A program made the position numbers and the translations under genes. The notes under the pieces are model-generated. The model was not told the origin of the DNA and made no database searches. It saw only the letters and a program-made list of their open reading frames with translations. DNA of 64,000 nucleotides from NCBI RefSeq assembly GCF_003628305.1, contig NZ_RBZM01000003.1:1-64000 (forward strand). Direction: 5' to 3'. Positions within the stretch are counted from its first letter, which is position 1. Each line of letters begins with the position of its first letter. Below are positions 35,125-43,696 of the stretch, one piece after another. Source of the DNA: Cohnella endophytica. GTDB taxonomy: Bacteria > Bacillota > Bacilli > Paenibacillales > Paenibacillaceae.

Positions 35125-35814
35125 GTGACCAAGAAAGCCTACGCCAAAAAAGCTAAAAAGCAATTCGCCATCATCGGATTAGGACGGTTCGGATCGAACG
35201 TCGCCAAATATTTGGCGGAGTTAGGCTACGAAGTGCTGGCCGTCGACGATAACGCCCAACGCGTGCAGGATGTCGCCCATTACGTAACGCATGCCGTCAT
35301 TGCCGACTCCACGGACGAAGAGGCGATGAGCGCGCTCGGAATCCGTAATTTCGACGTCGTCGTCGTCGCTATCGGGCAAGATATTCAGTCGAGCATTCTA
35401 ACGACGTTAATCTTAAAGGACTTGGGAGTACCATCTATTATCGTGAAAGCTCAGAACGACCTCCACGGAAAAGTGCTCAATAAAATCGGTGCCGATAAAG
35501 TCGTTTTCCCCGAGCGGGATATGGGACTGCGGGTTGCGCATCATCTGATCTCGCCGAATATTCTCGAGCATATCGAGCTGTCCGTCGATTATAGTATCGT
35601 TGAAATGAAGCTTCCTTCTTCGATGGTCGGCAAAAACTTGAAGCAGCTCGATATCCGGCTGAAATACAATTGCAACGTTCTCGCCGTAAAGCGCGACGGA
35701 GAGATGAACATTACTCCCCGGGCGGACGAGCCTCTCATTCGGGACGATGTGCTTGTTATCGTCGGCAAGAATGATCAATTAACCAAATTGGAGCAAGCGC
35801 ATGCGGAACCTTAA
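35125..35814 (+). CDS. ktrA: potassium uptake regulator KtrA/TrkA type
   Basis: Cytoplasmic gating subunit of a Ktr-type potassium channel, 229 residues: an RCK/TrkA-N domain (GLGRFGSN at 18-25, acidic end of the second strand in AVDDN) that binds nucleotide and a TrkA-C domain (about 145-225). GTG at 35125 fits AGGAGG nine bases upstream; ATG at 35116 lies directly on the RBS. No KtrB membrane subunit adjacent. A basic N-terminal tail (KKAYAKKAKK) is longer than usual. Overlaps the next gene by 14 bases. Confidence 0.92.
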   Translation: MTKKAYAKKAKKQFAIIGLGRFGSNVAKYLAELGYEVLAVDDNAQRVQDVAHYVTHAVIADSTDEEAMSALGIRNFDVVVVAIGQDIQSSILTTLILKDLGVPSIIVKAQNDLHGKVLNKIGADKVVFPERDMGLRVAHHLISPNILEHIELSVDYSIVEMKLPSSMVGKNLKQLDIRLKYNCNVLAVKRDGEMNITPRADEPLIRDDVLVIVGKNDQLTKLEQAHAEP

Positions 35815-36625
35815 AGGATACATAGGCTCGTTAGACAACCCGCGCGTGAAAGCTTGGGCCAAGCTGCTGGAACGCAAGCATCGGGAACGGGAAGGCAAGT
35901 TCCTGCTGGAAGGCGTTCACCTCGTGCAGGAAGCATTGGCTGCCGGTTGGCCATTGGAAGCGATCGCCTTCGACGAAGGTTCGGAAGTTCTCGATCAATT
36001 CGAGTCTTTCATGGACGATGAAGAAATGAACGAAGAGGGATCCGACGTTCCTTGGTTCCCTGTCTCGCCCGAGATTATCGCGAAGTGCAGCGAGACGGGC
36101 ACGCCTCAGCCGATCTTCGCGATCGCGCTCAAGAAGCCCCCCAGCGCGGAGTCGCTATTCGGTGCGGAGAGCGGGCTTGTGGCCGTCCTCGACGGCGTGC
36201 AGGACCCCGGCAACGTCGGCACGATTGTCAGAAGCGCCGCTGCTAGCGGGGCGACTGCCGTCGTTCTAGGCAAAGGAACGGTCGACTTATACAATCCGAA
36301 GACGATTCGCTCGACGATGGGCGCGCTATTCCATGTCCCCGTTCTGGAAGCGGACTTAACGACATTGCTGCCCCAAGCTTCCGCTCGAGGAGTCTCAATA
36401 GTTGGGACAAGTCTGCAAGCCGCGAAGTCTTGCTATGACTACGATTTTCGCGAGAGCAACGTTTGGCTTATCTTCGGCAACGAAGGGAGCGGCATGTCCG
36501 AGCAAGTAAGCGTATTAGCGCATGCGAATGTAATTATTCCCATGACCGGTCGCGCGGAATCCCTTAACGTCGCCATGGCGGCAACGGTGCTTCTTTTCGA
36601 GGCTCAGCGGCAACGGGGACAATAA
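35801..36625 (+). CDS. ysgA: TrmH/SpoU family RNA 2'-O-methyltransferase
   Basis: SPOUT methyltransferase of 274 residues. N-terminal SpoU substrate-binding domain (NPRVKAWAKLLERKHREREGKFLLEG) and C-terminal knotted domain with the three family motifs (VQDPGNVGTIVRSA, LIFGNEGSGM, IPMTGRAESLNVAMAA). Resembles Bacillus YsgA, a probable 23S rRNA methylase. Starts inside the ktrA-like gene. The sequence immediately after its stop codes for the end of an unrelated GNAT protein. Confidence 0.92.
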   Translation: MRNLKGYIGSLDNPRVKAWAKLLERKHREREGKFLLEGVHLVQEALAAGWPLEAIAFDEGSEVLDQFESFMDDEEMNEEGSDVPWFPVSPEIIAKCSETGTPQPIFAIALKKPPSAESLFGAESGLVAVLDGVQDPGNVGTIVRSAAASGATAVVLGKGTVDLYNPKTIRSTMGALFHVPVLEADLTTLLPQASARGVSIVGTSLQAAKSCYDYDFRESNVWLIFGNEGSGMSEQVSVLAHANVIIPMTGRAESLNVAMAATVLLFEAQRQRGQ

Positions 36626-36627
36626 GA

Positions 36628-36789
36628 CGTATCGCCTCCCGATATCGCGGAGGACATATCGCCCGGGACCTGCTTCGATTAGTCGTGGATGACGCAAGAA
36701 AGCAGGACAAACGGATTATTCCAACGTGCTCCTATGCGTTGGCACAGTTCAAACGGCATGCGGAATACGGGGACGTATGGCAGAAATGA
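36628..36789 (+). pseudogene. 3' remnant of a small GNAT N-acetyltransferase gene
   Basis: An open frame without usable start, ending at TGA 36787-36789, codes for 53 residues that read like the C-terminal half of a small (about 95-residue) GNAT: acetyl-CoA loop RYRGGHIARDLL, then VVDDARKQDKRIIPTCSYA and FKRHAEYGDVW, the typical end of that subfamily. The N-terminal half is missing; the frame differs from that of the methyltransferase whose stop lies three bases before. A deletion probably joined the two genes. Confidence 0.7.
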
Positions 36790-36832
36790 ACGAATAACTT
36801 ATCGTTTTATCGAATAAACCGATTAAAAGGAC

Positions 36833-36866
36833 AAGCGTCCCCGGGATATCCCGAGGGCGCTTTTTT
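36833..36866 (+). terminator. terminator downstream of the GNAT remnant
   Basis: AGCGTCC-C-CGGG stem with matching CCCG-A-GGGCGCT and a run of six Ts. It closes the ktrA-ysgA unit, 200 bases after the last intact gene, as expected if the GNAT gene was once the last member. Nothing coding is seen in 36867-36996. Confidence 0.85.
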
Positions 36867-36996
36867 AGCTGTTTCTGCTTGTTAATGTAGTTAAATAGTC
36901 CCGTTTTAGCAACTAAAGTAGCGCGACTTCCTACACTTCCCTAGGAAATTCGTTGTGGTACACTGGAAATGTTAATCATTCCACCGGAGGTAGATT

Positions 36997-38022
36997 ATGG
37001 AACGGTTTCTAGGGAAGCTAGTCCTAAACGATATTTCTAACTCGCGAGGCGTTACCATAATTCCCGCACAAACCGTAATTGATCGCGATGCAGTAAGATT
37101 AATGATAAACCACAAAATCAGCATGGAGTCTATTGCTGTTGCGTTGGACATTCCCGAGGTGCCGATTAGTTCTCCTGAACTAGCCGCGAGAAAGCTAACC
37201 GATGAGACGGTTGAAATCTCCAAGGAACTCTTCGAGTCGATTAAGTCATCGCGCAAAATCCCGTTAATGGAAATCCGCAAGGACGTGCTCCCTGCCATCC
37301 ATTCCCTCTCGAAGAACCCGAATTTATTCGAACTGTTCGAGACGGTTAAAGCGAAAGACGACTATACCTATCAGCACAACGTGGGCGTGGGAATCTTGGC
37401 TACGTTAATCGGAAGATGGATGGGCTTAAACGATCTTGAGCTATCCATGTTATCCCTGGCCGCGGTGCTTCATGACGTCGGTAAAGTGAAAATTCCGAAG
37501 GAAATTTTGAACAAACCGGGTAAGCTTACGACGGAAGAATTTCAAGAGATCAAGAAGCATACGATATACGGCTATGAAATGCTCAAGGAAACGAAAGGTC
37601 TGAATATTCGGATCGCGAATGTCGCGTTGCAGCATCACGAGCGCAATGACGGTACCGGATACCCGCTTGGACTAAAGAAAGAACAACTCGATCCGTTCAG
37701 TTCCATCGTGGCGGTCGCCGATATTTTCCATGCAATGTCTTCCAAGAGGCCTTATCATGAGCCGATCCCGTTTTATGAAATCGTTAGCCAAATGAGGCAA
37801 GGGAAATTCGGAGAGCTTGATCCTCAGATCGTTTCCGTTTTTATTGAAAATATTATGAAGCGCTTGATCGGCGAGCAGGTCGTTCTGACGGATGGACGAA
37901 AGGGAGAAGTCGTGTACCTGAATCCCCAATGCATCGAGCAGCCGCTAATCAAAGTGGAAGACGAATTTTTCGATCTCAGCAAAGAAAAAGAGCTGCAGAT
38001 CCAAGAGATCATCGTAGGCTAA
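36997..38022 (+). CDS. HD-GYP domain protein, probable cyclic di-GMP phosphodiesterase
   Basis: Cytoplasmic protein of 341 residues. An N-terminal region of about 120 residues without a recognised domain precedes an HD-GYP domain: HD pair in VLHDVGKVKIP, the KKHTIYGYEML helix, HHERNDGTGYP as GYP signature, and VADIFHAMSSKRPY. HD-GYP proteins hydrolyse cyclic di-GMP and control motility, biofilm or sporulation. The C-terminal segment (VVLTDGRKGEVVYLNPQ) looks like a small beta-domain. RBS CGGAGG. Single-gene unit. Confidence 0.92.
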   Translation: MERFLGKLVLNDISNSRGVTIIPAQTVIDRDAVRLMINHKISMESIAVALDIPEVPISSPELAARKLTDETVEISKELFESIKSSRKIPLMEIRKDVLPAIHSLSKNPNLFELFETVKAKDDYTYQHNVGVGILATLIGRWMGLNDLELSMLSLAAVLHDVGKVKIPKEILNKPGKLTTEEFQEIKKHTIYGYEMLKETKGLNIRIANVALQHHERNDGTGYPLGLKKEQLDPFSSIVAVADIFHAMSSKRPYHEPIPFYEIVSQMRQGKFGELDPQIVSVFIENIMKRLIGEQVVLTDGRKGEVVYLNPQCIEQPLIKVEDEFFDLSKEKELQIQEIIVG

Positions 38023-38036
38023 CTTGAAAGCGATTC

Positions 38037-38097
38037 AAGAACCAATCGACCCTCGGAGCCAGTAGCTCTGGGCAGGCAGGTTGGTTCTTTTTTTTGG
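38037..38097 (+). terminator. terminator after the HD-GYP gene
   Basis: AAGAACCAA pairs with TTGGTTCTT over a structured loop, followed by TTTTTTTT. Confidence 0.88.
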
Positions 38098-38112
38098 CAT
38101 CTTGGTTCATTA

Positions 38113-38141
38113 TTGTTCGAATTTGTTTGTTGTGATAGAAT
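38113..38141 (+). promoter_or_regulatory. sigma-A promoter of the kduI operon
   Basis: TTGTTC, 17-base spacer, TAGAAT, ending 36 bases before the kduI ATG. Confidence 0.7.
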
Positions 38142-38156
38142 GAAACCAAAACAAAC
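38125..38156. promoter_or_regulatory. candidate DeoR-family operator over the kdu promoter
   Basis: GTTTGTT (38125-38131) and AACAAAC (38150-38156) form a perfect 7-bp inverted repeat that brackets the -10 box. The second gene of the operon is a DeoR-type repressor, so it is the likely ligand. Confidence 0.55.
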
Positions 38157-38177
38157 GAACTCATAAGGAGAATCCGA

Positions 38178-39008
38178 ATGGAAATCAGACATAGCTCGCA
38201 CCCGGCGGACGTTAAACAATACGATACGGCAAAGCTTCGCCAGCACTTTTTAATCGAAGGTCTTTTCCGCGACGATAAAATTACGACGGTGTATACGCAC
38301 GAAGATAGAGTCATTATCGGCGGAGCGATTCCGTTAAACAAAACGTTGACGCTTGAAACGGAGGCCGCGCTTAAAACCGAATATTTTATTGAGCGACGGG
38401 AAGCCGGATTCATGAATATCGGAGGGGAAGCGACGATCGAGGTGGACGGCGAACGATATGAGCTCGGGAAATTGGACACCTTGTACGTAGGTAAAGGAGC
38501 TCGCCAGATTAAATTATCCAGTCGCGAAGCGGGCAATCCCGCCAAAATATATTTCGTCTCCTCGCTGGCCCACGCTGTTTATCCGACGCGGAAAGTATCG
38601 GTACGGGAAGCGAACACGATGAACCTCGGTTCGATCGAAACGTCCAACGAACGGACGATTCACCAAATTATTCACGAGAACGGCGTGCAAAGCTGTCAAT
38701 TGATGATGGGTGTTACTTTGTTTAAGCCGGGAAGCGTGTGGAACACGATGCCCGCTCATCTGCACGACCGACGGATGGAAGCTTATCTGTATTTCGACAT
38801 GAAACCGGACACGCGCGTCTTTCATTTCATGGGGCAGCCGGAAGAAACGAGACATCTCGTCATTGCGAACGAGCAGGGGGTTATTTCTCCTAGCTGGTCT
38901 ATTCATTCCGGGGCGGGAACAGGCAGTTATGCGTTCATCTGGGCGATGGCCGGGGAAAATTACACGTTCAAGGATATGGATGTCGTAGGGATGGACGAAT
39001 TGAAATAA
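38178..39008 (+). CDS. kduI: 5-dehydro-4-deoxy-D-glucuronate isomerase
   Basis: Cupin-fold isomerase of 276 residues that turns 5-keto-4-deoxyuronate, from pectin or glycosaminoglycan breakdown, into 2,5-diketo-3-deoxygluconate. The metal-binding part includes WNTMPAHLHDRRMEAYLYFD and the closing segment SPSWSIHSGAGTGSYAFIWAM. Length is that of the family. RBS AAGGAG. First gene of kduI-deoR-kduD; no uronate lyase or kdgK/kdgA gene is in the window. Confidence 0.95.
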   Translation: MEIRHSSHPADVKQYDTAKLRQHFLIEGLFRDDKITTVYTHEDRVIIGGAIPLNKTLTLETEAALKTEYFIERREAGFMNIGGEATIEVDGERYELGKLDTLYVGKGARQIKLSSREAGNPAKIYFVSSLAHAVYPTRKVSVREANTMNLGSIETSNERTIHQIIHENGVQSCQLMMGVTLFKPGSVWNTMPAHLHDRRMEAYLYFDMKPDTRVFHFMGQPEETRHLVIANEQGVISPSWSIHSGAGTGSYAFIWAMAGENYTFKDMDVVGMDELK

Positions 39009-39047
39009 GCGGGCCAAAGGGATTCAGATCGGGAGGAAAACAAGATT

Positions 39048-39818
39048 ATGCTAGCCGTTACGAGACATCAATCGATATTGGAATGCATAGAGAAGCAAGG
39101 GACGGTTCAAGTGTCCGAGCTTAGCGAGATGCTATCGGTAACGCCCAAGACGATTCGAGAGGATCTGGAGAAGCTTGAGGAAAAAGGGCTTCTTAGCAGA
39201 ATACACGGCGGAGCGATGAAACGAAGCGATCGGTCCGAGTCGTTGTTTCCGTTGGAAATTCCGAATACGAAGCACGGGCGGGAAAAGGAAGCGATCGCGA
39301 TGTACGCGCTCCGTTATATTCGCGAAGGAGATGTTATCGCGCTGGACGCGGGAAGCACGACGCTCGAGATCGCCAAGAAGCTGCCTAACGCGCCGATAAC
39401 CGTAGTGACGAACGATTTATTGATTATCCGGGAGTTGACGGGCAAGGAGCTCGTACGCCTCGTCGTACCGGGAGGGTACAGGCATCGAAACGTGCTCATC
39501 GGTAACGACGCGCTCGATTGGCTAACCCGACTCAACGTACAGAAAGTATTTCTGTCCGCATCGGGCGTGCACGATAAATTCGGACTTTCTGTATTTACGG
39601 GCGAGCTGCTCGATCTGAAGAAAGCCTACTTGTCCGGCGCCAAAGAAATATACGGAGTGGCGGATCACAGCAAGTTCGATAGGGCGGCGCTTCAGACTTT
39701 CGCATCTTTGGATGAATTAGACGTGCTTATTACGGATGAATGGCTCGCCGACGAGACATTAAAGCGATATGAAGGAGGTCGGGTCCGCATTGAAAGAGCA
39801 AAGAAACAATCGATTTGA
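39048..39818 (+). CDS. DeoR family transcriptional regulator
   Basis: Repressor of 256 residues: N-terminal DeoR-type HTH (RHQSILECIEKQGTVQVSEL, KTIREDLEKLEEKGLLSRIHGGA) and the C-terminal phosphosugar-sensing domain (ALDAGSTTLEIAKKL, VVTNDLLI). Lies between kduI and kduD, overlapping kduD by 29 bases. Probably represses the operon in the absence of a uronate-derived sugar phosphate. Confidence 0.93.
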   Translation: MLAVTRHQSILECIEKQGTVQVSELSEMLSVTPKTIREDLEKLEEKGLLSRIHGGAMKRSDRSESLFPLEIPNTKHGREKEAIAMYALRYIREGDVIALDAGSTTLEIAKKLPNAPITVVTNDLLIIRELTGKELVRLVVPGGYRHRNVLIGNDALDWLTRLNVQKVFLSASGVHDKFGLSVFTGELLDLKKAYLSGAKEIYGVADHSKFDRAALQTFASLDELDVLITDEWLADETLKRYEGGRVRIERAKKQSI

Positions 39819-40560
39819 TTTGACGGGCAAAACCGCGATCGTCACGGGAGCGGGCAGGGGCTTGGGACAGGCGATCGCTGTCGGTTTCGCCGAAGCGGGG
39901 GCGAACGTCGTGCTCGTAACGAATCGTTCATCCGCGGCAACGACGCTGGCCAAGATCGAGGCTCTCGGAGGGCAAGCGAGAATCGTTCAGGCGGATGTTG
40001 CCGATCGAGAGAAGCTGCCGGCAATTATAGAAGAAACCGTGTCCGCGTTCGGCGGGGTGGATATTCTCGTGAATAACGCGGGTATTATCCGCCGTACTCC
40101 GGCAGCCGATCATGCCTACGCCGATTGGCAGGAAGTATTGGACGTCAATCTGAATTCCGTCTTCGTCCTCTGTCAATTGGCAGGCAAACGGATGCTCGAG
40201 CAGGGGAGCGGCAAAATCATCAACATCGCGTCCATGCTTAGCTTTCAAGGCGGCATTAACGTTCCCGGTTATACGGCGAGCAAACATGCCGTCGCCGGTC
40301 TAACCAAAGCGTTAGCCAACGAATGGGCGCCGAAGGGCGTACAGGTTAACGCCATCGCTCCCGGCTACATGGCCACCGACAATACGGAAGCATTACGCAA
40401 CGATCCCGCGAGAAGCAGGCAAATTCTCGAGCGGATTCCCGCCGGACGATGGGGGACGGACGAGGATTTGATCGGACCGGCTATTTTCTTGGCATCTTCT
40501 TCATCCGAATACATGAACGGACATATTCTCTGCGTCGACGGCGGCTGGATGAACCGATAG
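39790..40560 (+). CDS. kduD: 2-dehydro-3-deoxy-D-gluconate 5-dehydrogenase
   Basis: Short-chain dehydrogenase of 256 residues reducing 2,5-diketo-3-deoxygluconate to KDG. TGAGRGLG at 19-26, NNAG, catalytic Tyr161 and Lys165 (YTASK). TTG at 39790 is used because AAGGAGGT lies upstream inside the regulator gene; ATG at 39769 has no RBS. Assignment rests on the SDR motifs plus the kduI neighbour. Confidence 0.92.
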   Translation: MKEQRNNRFDLTGKTAIVTGAGRGLGQAIAVGFAEAGANVVLVTNRSSAATTLAKIEALGGQARIVQADVADREKLPAIIEETVSAFGGVDILVNNAGIIRRTPAADHAYADWQEVLDVNLNSVFVLCQLAGKRMLEQGSGKIINIASMLSFQGGINVPGYTASKHAVAGLTKALANEWAPKGVQVNAIAPGYMATDNTEALRNDPARSRQILERIPAGRWGTDEDLIGPAIFLASSSSEYMNGHILCVDGGWMNR

Positions 40561-40650
40561 CCCGGCTTCTTTTTCCGCCCGCAGCCGCATAAGCTTGAAC
40601 CATGGAAACCCGGGGACGAACCTCCGGGCTTGACGCGGGGAGGCATGGCG

Positions 40651-41598
40651 ATGCGCAGAAAATGGGGCAGAGGCTTTCAGTTCACGTTCTTTAAGAACGG
40701 CTCGCTACCGAAACCGTTGCCGCGCAAGTGGGGCAAAGGTTTCGTTTTGTTTCGCGGCGGAGGCGCTCCTTCAAGGAATTCTCCGCGCAAGTGGGGAGGG
40801 CCGCGGCGATTGTCCGCCCCAAGCACCGCTTACGCGCCGGCGAAGAAGTGGACGTCCAAACGTCCGAGACGCAAGATGAAGCGTAGCCATTACTGGTTGA
40901 TCATGTCCGCTATCCTACTGTTCATCGTCGCCCAGAGCATCATGTTTCTGGACCGTGAGCTTCGGAAGCCGCTCATGTTCCTTGCCAAAATACGCGTGAA
41001 TCAGATGGCTACCGAGGCTATCAACACGGCGATATCGAAGGAGTTCGCGCAAAATGCCGACTCCGACAAGATGATTCGCTGGAAGACGAACGATTCCGGC
41101 AAAATCACCGGATTCGAGATCGACTACAAAGAGCAAATGGCGATTACGGCCAAGACGATCGAAGTCGTTACGGACGCGCTGCAACGGTACGAAGACGTTC
41201 CGGAGCGGATTCCAATCGGTCATGCCTTGAATAGCCCGTTCATCTCGTCGATCGGTCCTTCGGTTTCGGTCAAATTTCATCCGGCCAGCACGGTGAAGGT
41301 CGACGTGGAGACCGAGCAATCGGAGGCCGGCATCAACATGCTGCTTGTCGAGGTTTACGTAAGGATTAGGACGGATATTTCGGTCGTCGTTCCGTTCGAC
41401 CAGGACGCGGAGAGGCTGGAAACGAAAATCCCGCTCTCCTATGCGCTAGTCGTCGGAGACGTGCCGACCTATTATTACGACGGCAAAGGCAATCCCGTAG
41501 GTAACAGCGCGGCACTGGCTCCTCCGATCGCGTTACCGGGCAAGCCGGAGCAGGCCGATTCCGTCCAGCCGATTCAACCGCAAGCGAGCCCGCATTAA
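40651..41598 (+). CDS. yunB: sporulation protein YunB with basic N-terminal extension
   Basis: Protein of 315 residues. From residue 76 (KRSHYWLIMS) it follows the YunB pattern: one membrane segment, then an extracytoplasmic domain (INTAISKEFAQ, ALVVGDVPTYYYDG). YunB is needed for efficient sporulation. The first 75 residues are extra: Arg/Lys/Trp-rich, with three copies of RKWG. ATG at 40651 has GGGGAGG eight bases upstream, so translation should include the extension; an internal ATG at 40876 would give the usual form. Faces lytH across a shared terminator, the same neighbour as in Bacillus. Confidence 0.88.
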   Translation: MRRKWGRGFQFTFFKNGSLPKPLPRKWGKGFVLFRGGGAPSRNSPRKWGGPRRLSAPSTAYAPAKKWTSKRPRRKMKRSHYWLIMSAILLFIVAQSIMFLDRELRKPLMFLAKIRVNQMATEAINTAISKEFAQNADSDKMIRWKTNDSGKITGFEIDYKEQMAITAKTIEVVTDALQRYEDVPERIPIGHALNSPFISSIGPSVSVKFHPASTVKVDVETEQSEAGINMLLVEVYVRIRTDISVVVPFDQDAERLETKIPLSYALVVGDVPTYYYDGKGNPVGNSAALAPPIALPGKPEQADSVQPIQPQASPH

Positions 41599-41631
41599 TA
41601 AAACCGCCCCGGGGAGGGCGGTTTTATTAAT
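41594..41631. terminator. bidirectional terminator between yunB and lytH
   Basis: A perfect 16-bp stem (41594-41609 with 41616-41631) with A and T runs on opposite sides. Both stop codons (TAA of yunB, TAA of lytH) lie inside the stem. Confidence 0.92.
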
Positions 41632-42685
41632 GTTTAGAAGCTTTCAGAGACTTCAGCTCTTCTCTTTCCCAACGGCGCAGTAATGGGTAGGGGTCGAAAG
41701 CCCATTCCACCAGCCCTCTATCCCTATATACTCCGTAATGAAGATGAGGAGGGAACTTGCCTTGCGTTCCGGGTCGACCGTATCCGGAGCTACCTACGTA
41801 CCCGATTACTTGGCCCGGCCGGACGATGTCTCCCATCTTGATCTTTTTGTCGAAGCCGGATAGATGCGCGTAATAATGATACAGGTTATTCAAGTCCCGA
41901 ATGCCGATTCGCCACCCCCCGAAAGCGTTCCATCCTTTCATCTCGACGACTCCGTAACACGTGCTCTTGACGGGCACTCCGTAATTGGCGAAGATGTCCG
42001 TTCCTTCATGGATTCGTTTGCCGCCCCAGCCTCGACTATTGCCCCACGTGCTGCGGAAGGAATACGTACTCTCGAGCGGAAGGGGAAAAGCATTGCCGGA
42101 CAAGTCCAAGCGATCGAAATGCCGATAAAGCATTACGAACTGCATTACGCGCTGCACGGCACGGGTATTGTGGTAGTATTCCCAAAGTCCGATGGCGAGA
42201 TCGTCCTCGGCGCTGCCTTGTTTCGCCACCTGGGCGGCTACGGAGAAGAGCGCGTCTTCGTCTTTGCGACGATCGGCGACGCCGTCTCCCGATCCGTCGC
42301 GCCCGATTCCGCGAAAAAAACGGATCGACGACGGATTCGAATCGTTAGTCTCGGGATTTAAGTCGCCGCTCCAATCCGATTCCGTAACGTAGACTCCCGA
42401 TACGGCATTCTCGCTAATCGGACGAGTCTTCGGATGGGCTCTGGACATCGTTCGTTCGTATTGGTCGATCGCGGCTACGAAATGCCAATCCAGCCCCGAT
42501 TTCAGGGCGATCGACTCGTAAAGCAAGCGGCGTTTCTCGTACATCCCGGTATCGACGCTTTTATCCGCCGACGTTGCCGCCATAGCGCCTAGATCGTCGA
42601 AAGGAAGCAGAAAAAGGACAAACGCGGACGAGACGCAAGCCATTCGCGTCGTACGTCCGCGCCATCTTCGCCAAAAGGTTTGCAA
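41627..42685 (-). CDS. lytH: M23 family peptidase LytH (YunA)
   Basis: Spore peptidoglycan L-alanyl-D-glutamate peptidase, 352 residues, with an N-terminal membrane/signal segment (about 15-37). The LytM-type zinc site is visible: His226 and Asp230 (HEGTD), His274 (YYAHLS) and His314/His316 (HLHYG). In Bacillus LytH trims side chains to single alanine in the spore cortex. TTG start with AAAGGAGGAG upstream. Divergent from lipA. Confidence 0.92.
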   Translation of the reverse strand: MQTFWRRWRGRTTRMACVSSAFVLFLLPFDDLGAMAATSADKSVDTGMYEKRRLLYESIALKSGLDWHFVAAIDQYERTMSRAHPKTRPISENAVSGVYVTESDWSGDLNPETNDSNPSSIRFFRGIGRDGSGDGVADRRKDEDALFSVAAQVAKQGSAEDDLAIGLWEYYHNTRAVQRVMQFVMLYRHFDRLDLSGNAFPLPLESTYSFRSTWGNSRGWGGKRIHEGTDIFANYGVPVKSTCYGVVEMKGWNAFGGWRIGIRDLNNLYHYYAHLSGFDKKIKMGDIVRPGQVIGYVGSSGYGRPGTQGKFPPHLHYGVYRDRGLVEWAFDPYPLLRRWEREELKSLKASKH

Positions 42686-42735
42686 AGTGACTCCTCCTTT
42701 GGTATGAGCCTGTTAGAAGTAGGGTTTACAGAACA

Positions 42736-42763
42736 TTGGTTTTTATCCGAAACCTGCTATAAT
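42736..42763 (+). promoter_or_regulatory. promoter of lipA-yutD
   Basis: TTGGTT, 16-base spacer, TGC-TATAAT (perfect extended -10), 27 bases before the lipA start. Confidence 0.75.
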
Positions 42764-42790
42764 AAGAAGGACGGAAAGAGGGGAATCACA

Positions 42791-43696
42791 ATGACGACAA
42801 GCGCCAAACCGCGCAAACCCGATTGGTTGAAAATCAAATTGACGACCGGAGAGCCCTATCAGGAGCTTAAACAGGTCATGAGGAGCAAGACGCTTCATAC
42901 CGTTTGCGAAGAAGCGCGCTGTCCGAATATATATGAATGTTGGGCTAATCGTACCGCGACCTTTATGATCCTGGGCGATATATGTACCCGGGCATGCCGG
43001 TTCTGCGCCGTGAAGACGGGGCTTCCCACCGAGCTCGATCTTCAAGAGCCGGAACGGGTAGCGGAAGCGGCCGAACAGATGGGATTAAAACATTGCGTAG
43101 TTACATCCGTGGCTAGAGACGACCTGAAAGACGGGGGCGCTTCGATTTTCGCCGCTACCGTTAAGGCGATCCGTAAGAAGATGCCGCTATGCAGCGTGGA
43201 AGTTCTTATCCCCGATTTTTTAGGGGACAAGAATTCGTTGCAGATCGTCATGGACGTCGAGCCGGATATTCTGAACCATAACATCGAGACGGTCGAACGG
43301 CTGTCCAATCGCGTTCGCGCCAAAGCCAAGTACCGGCGTTCGTTAGAGCTTATCCAACGTGCGAAGGAAATGAAACCCGATATTCCGACGAAATCGAGTA
43401 TCATGCTCGGCTTGGGGGAAACCTACGAAGAAATTATTCAGGCGATGGACGACCTCCGCGCCGTGGATTGCAACATCTTGACTCTGGGACAATATTTGCA
43501 GCCATCGCCTTCCCATATCGACGTCTTCCGTTACGTTCATCCGGACGAATTCGCGGCGTTGAAAGTCGAAGGGCTGAAACGCGGTTTCTCCCACGTGGAA
43601 TCCGCGCCGTTCGTTCGCAGTTCTTATCATGCGCACGAGCAGGTAAAATCGGCGGAAGCTAGGACGAACATCCTTCGGGAGGAGAGCCTAACATGA
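42791..43696 (+). CDS. lipA: lipoyl synthase
   Basis: Radical SAM enzyme of 301 residues that inserts two sulfurs into octanoyl groups on lipoyl domains. Two iron-sulfur cluster motifs: Cys39, Cys44, Cys50 for the auxiliary cluster and CTRACRFC (Cys65, Cys69, Cys72) for the SAM cluster; the conserved RSSYHA near the end. ATG at 42791 (GAGGGG upstream); promoter position excludes the longer frame. Overlaps yutD by four bases, as in Bacillus order. Confidence 0.96.
   Translation: MTTSAKPRKPDWLKIKLTTGEPYQELKQVMRSKTLHTVCEEARCPNIYECWANRTATFMILGDICTRACRFCAVKTGLPTELDLQEPERVAEAAEQMGLKHCVVTSVARDDLKDGGASIFAATVKAIRKKMPLCSVEVLIPDFLGDKNSLQIVMDVEPDILNHNIETVERLSNRVRAKAKYRRSLELIQRAKEMKPDIPTKSSIMLGLGETYEEIIQAMDDLRAVDCNILTLGQYLQPSPSHIDVFRYVHPDEFAALKVEGLKRGFSHVESAPFVRSSYHAHEQVKSAEARTNILREESLT

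Noticed and set aside
40561..40640. Rho-independent terminator after kduD
   Set aside because: A CCCGGGG/CCTCCGGG hairpin is present at about 40610-40629, but there is no T run and it lies directly before the yunB RBS; function unclear.
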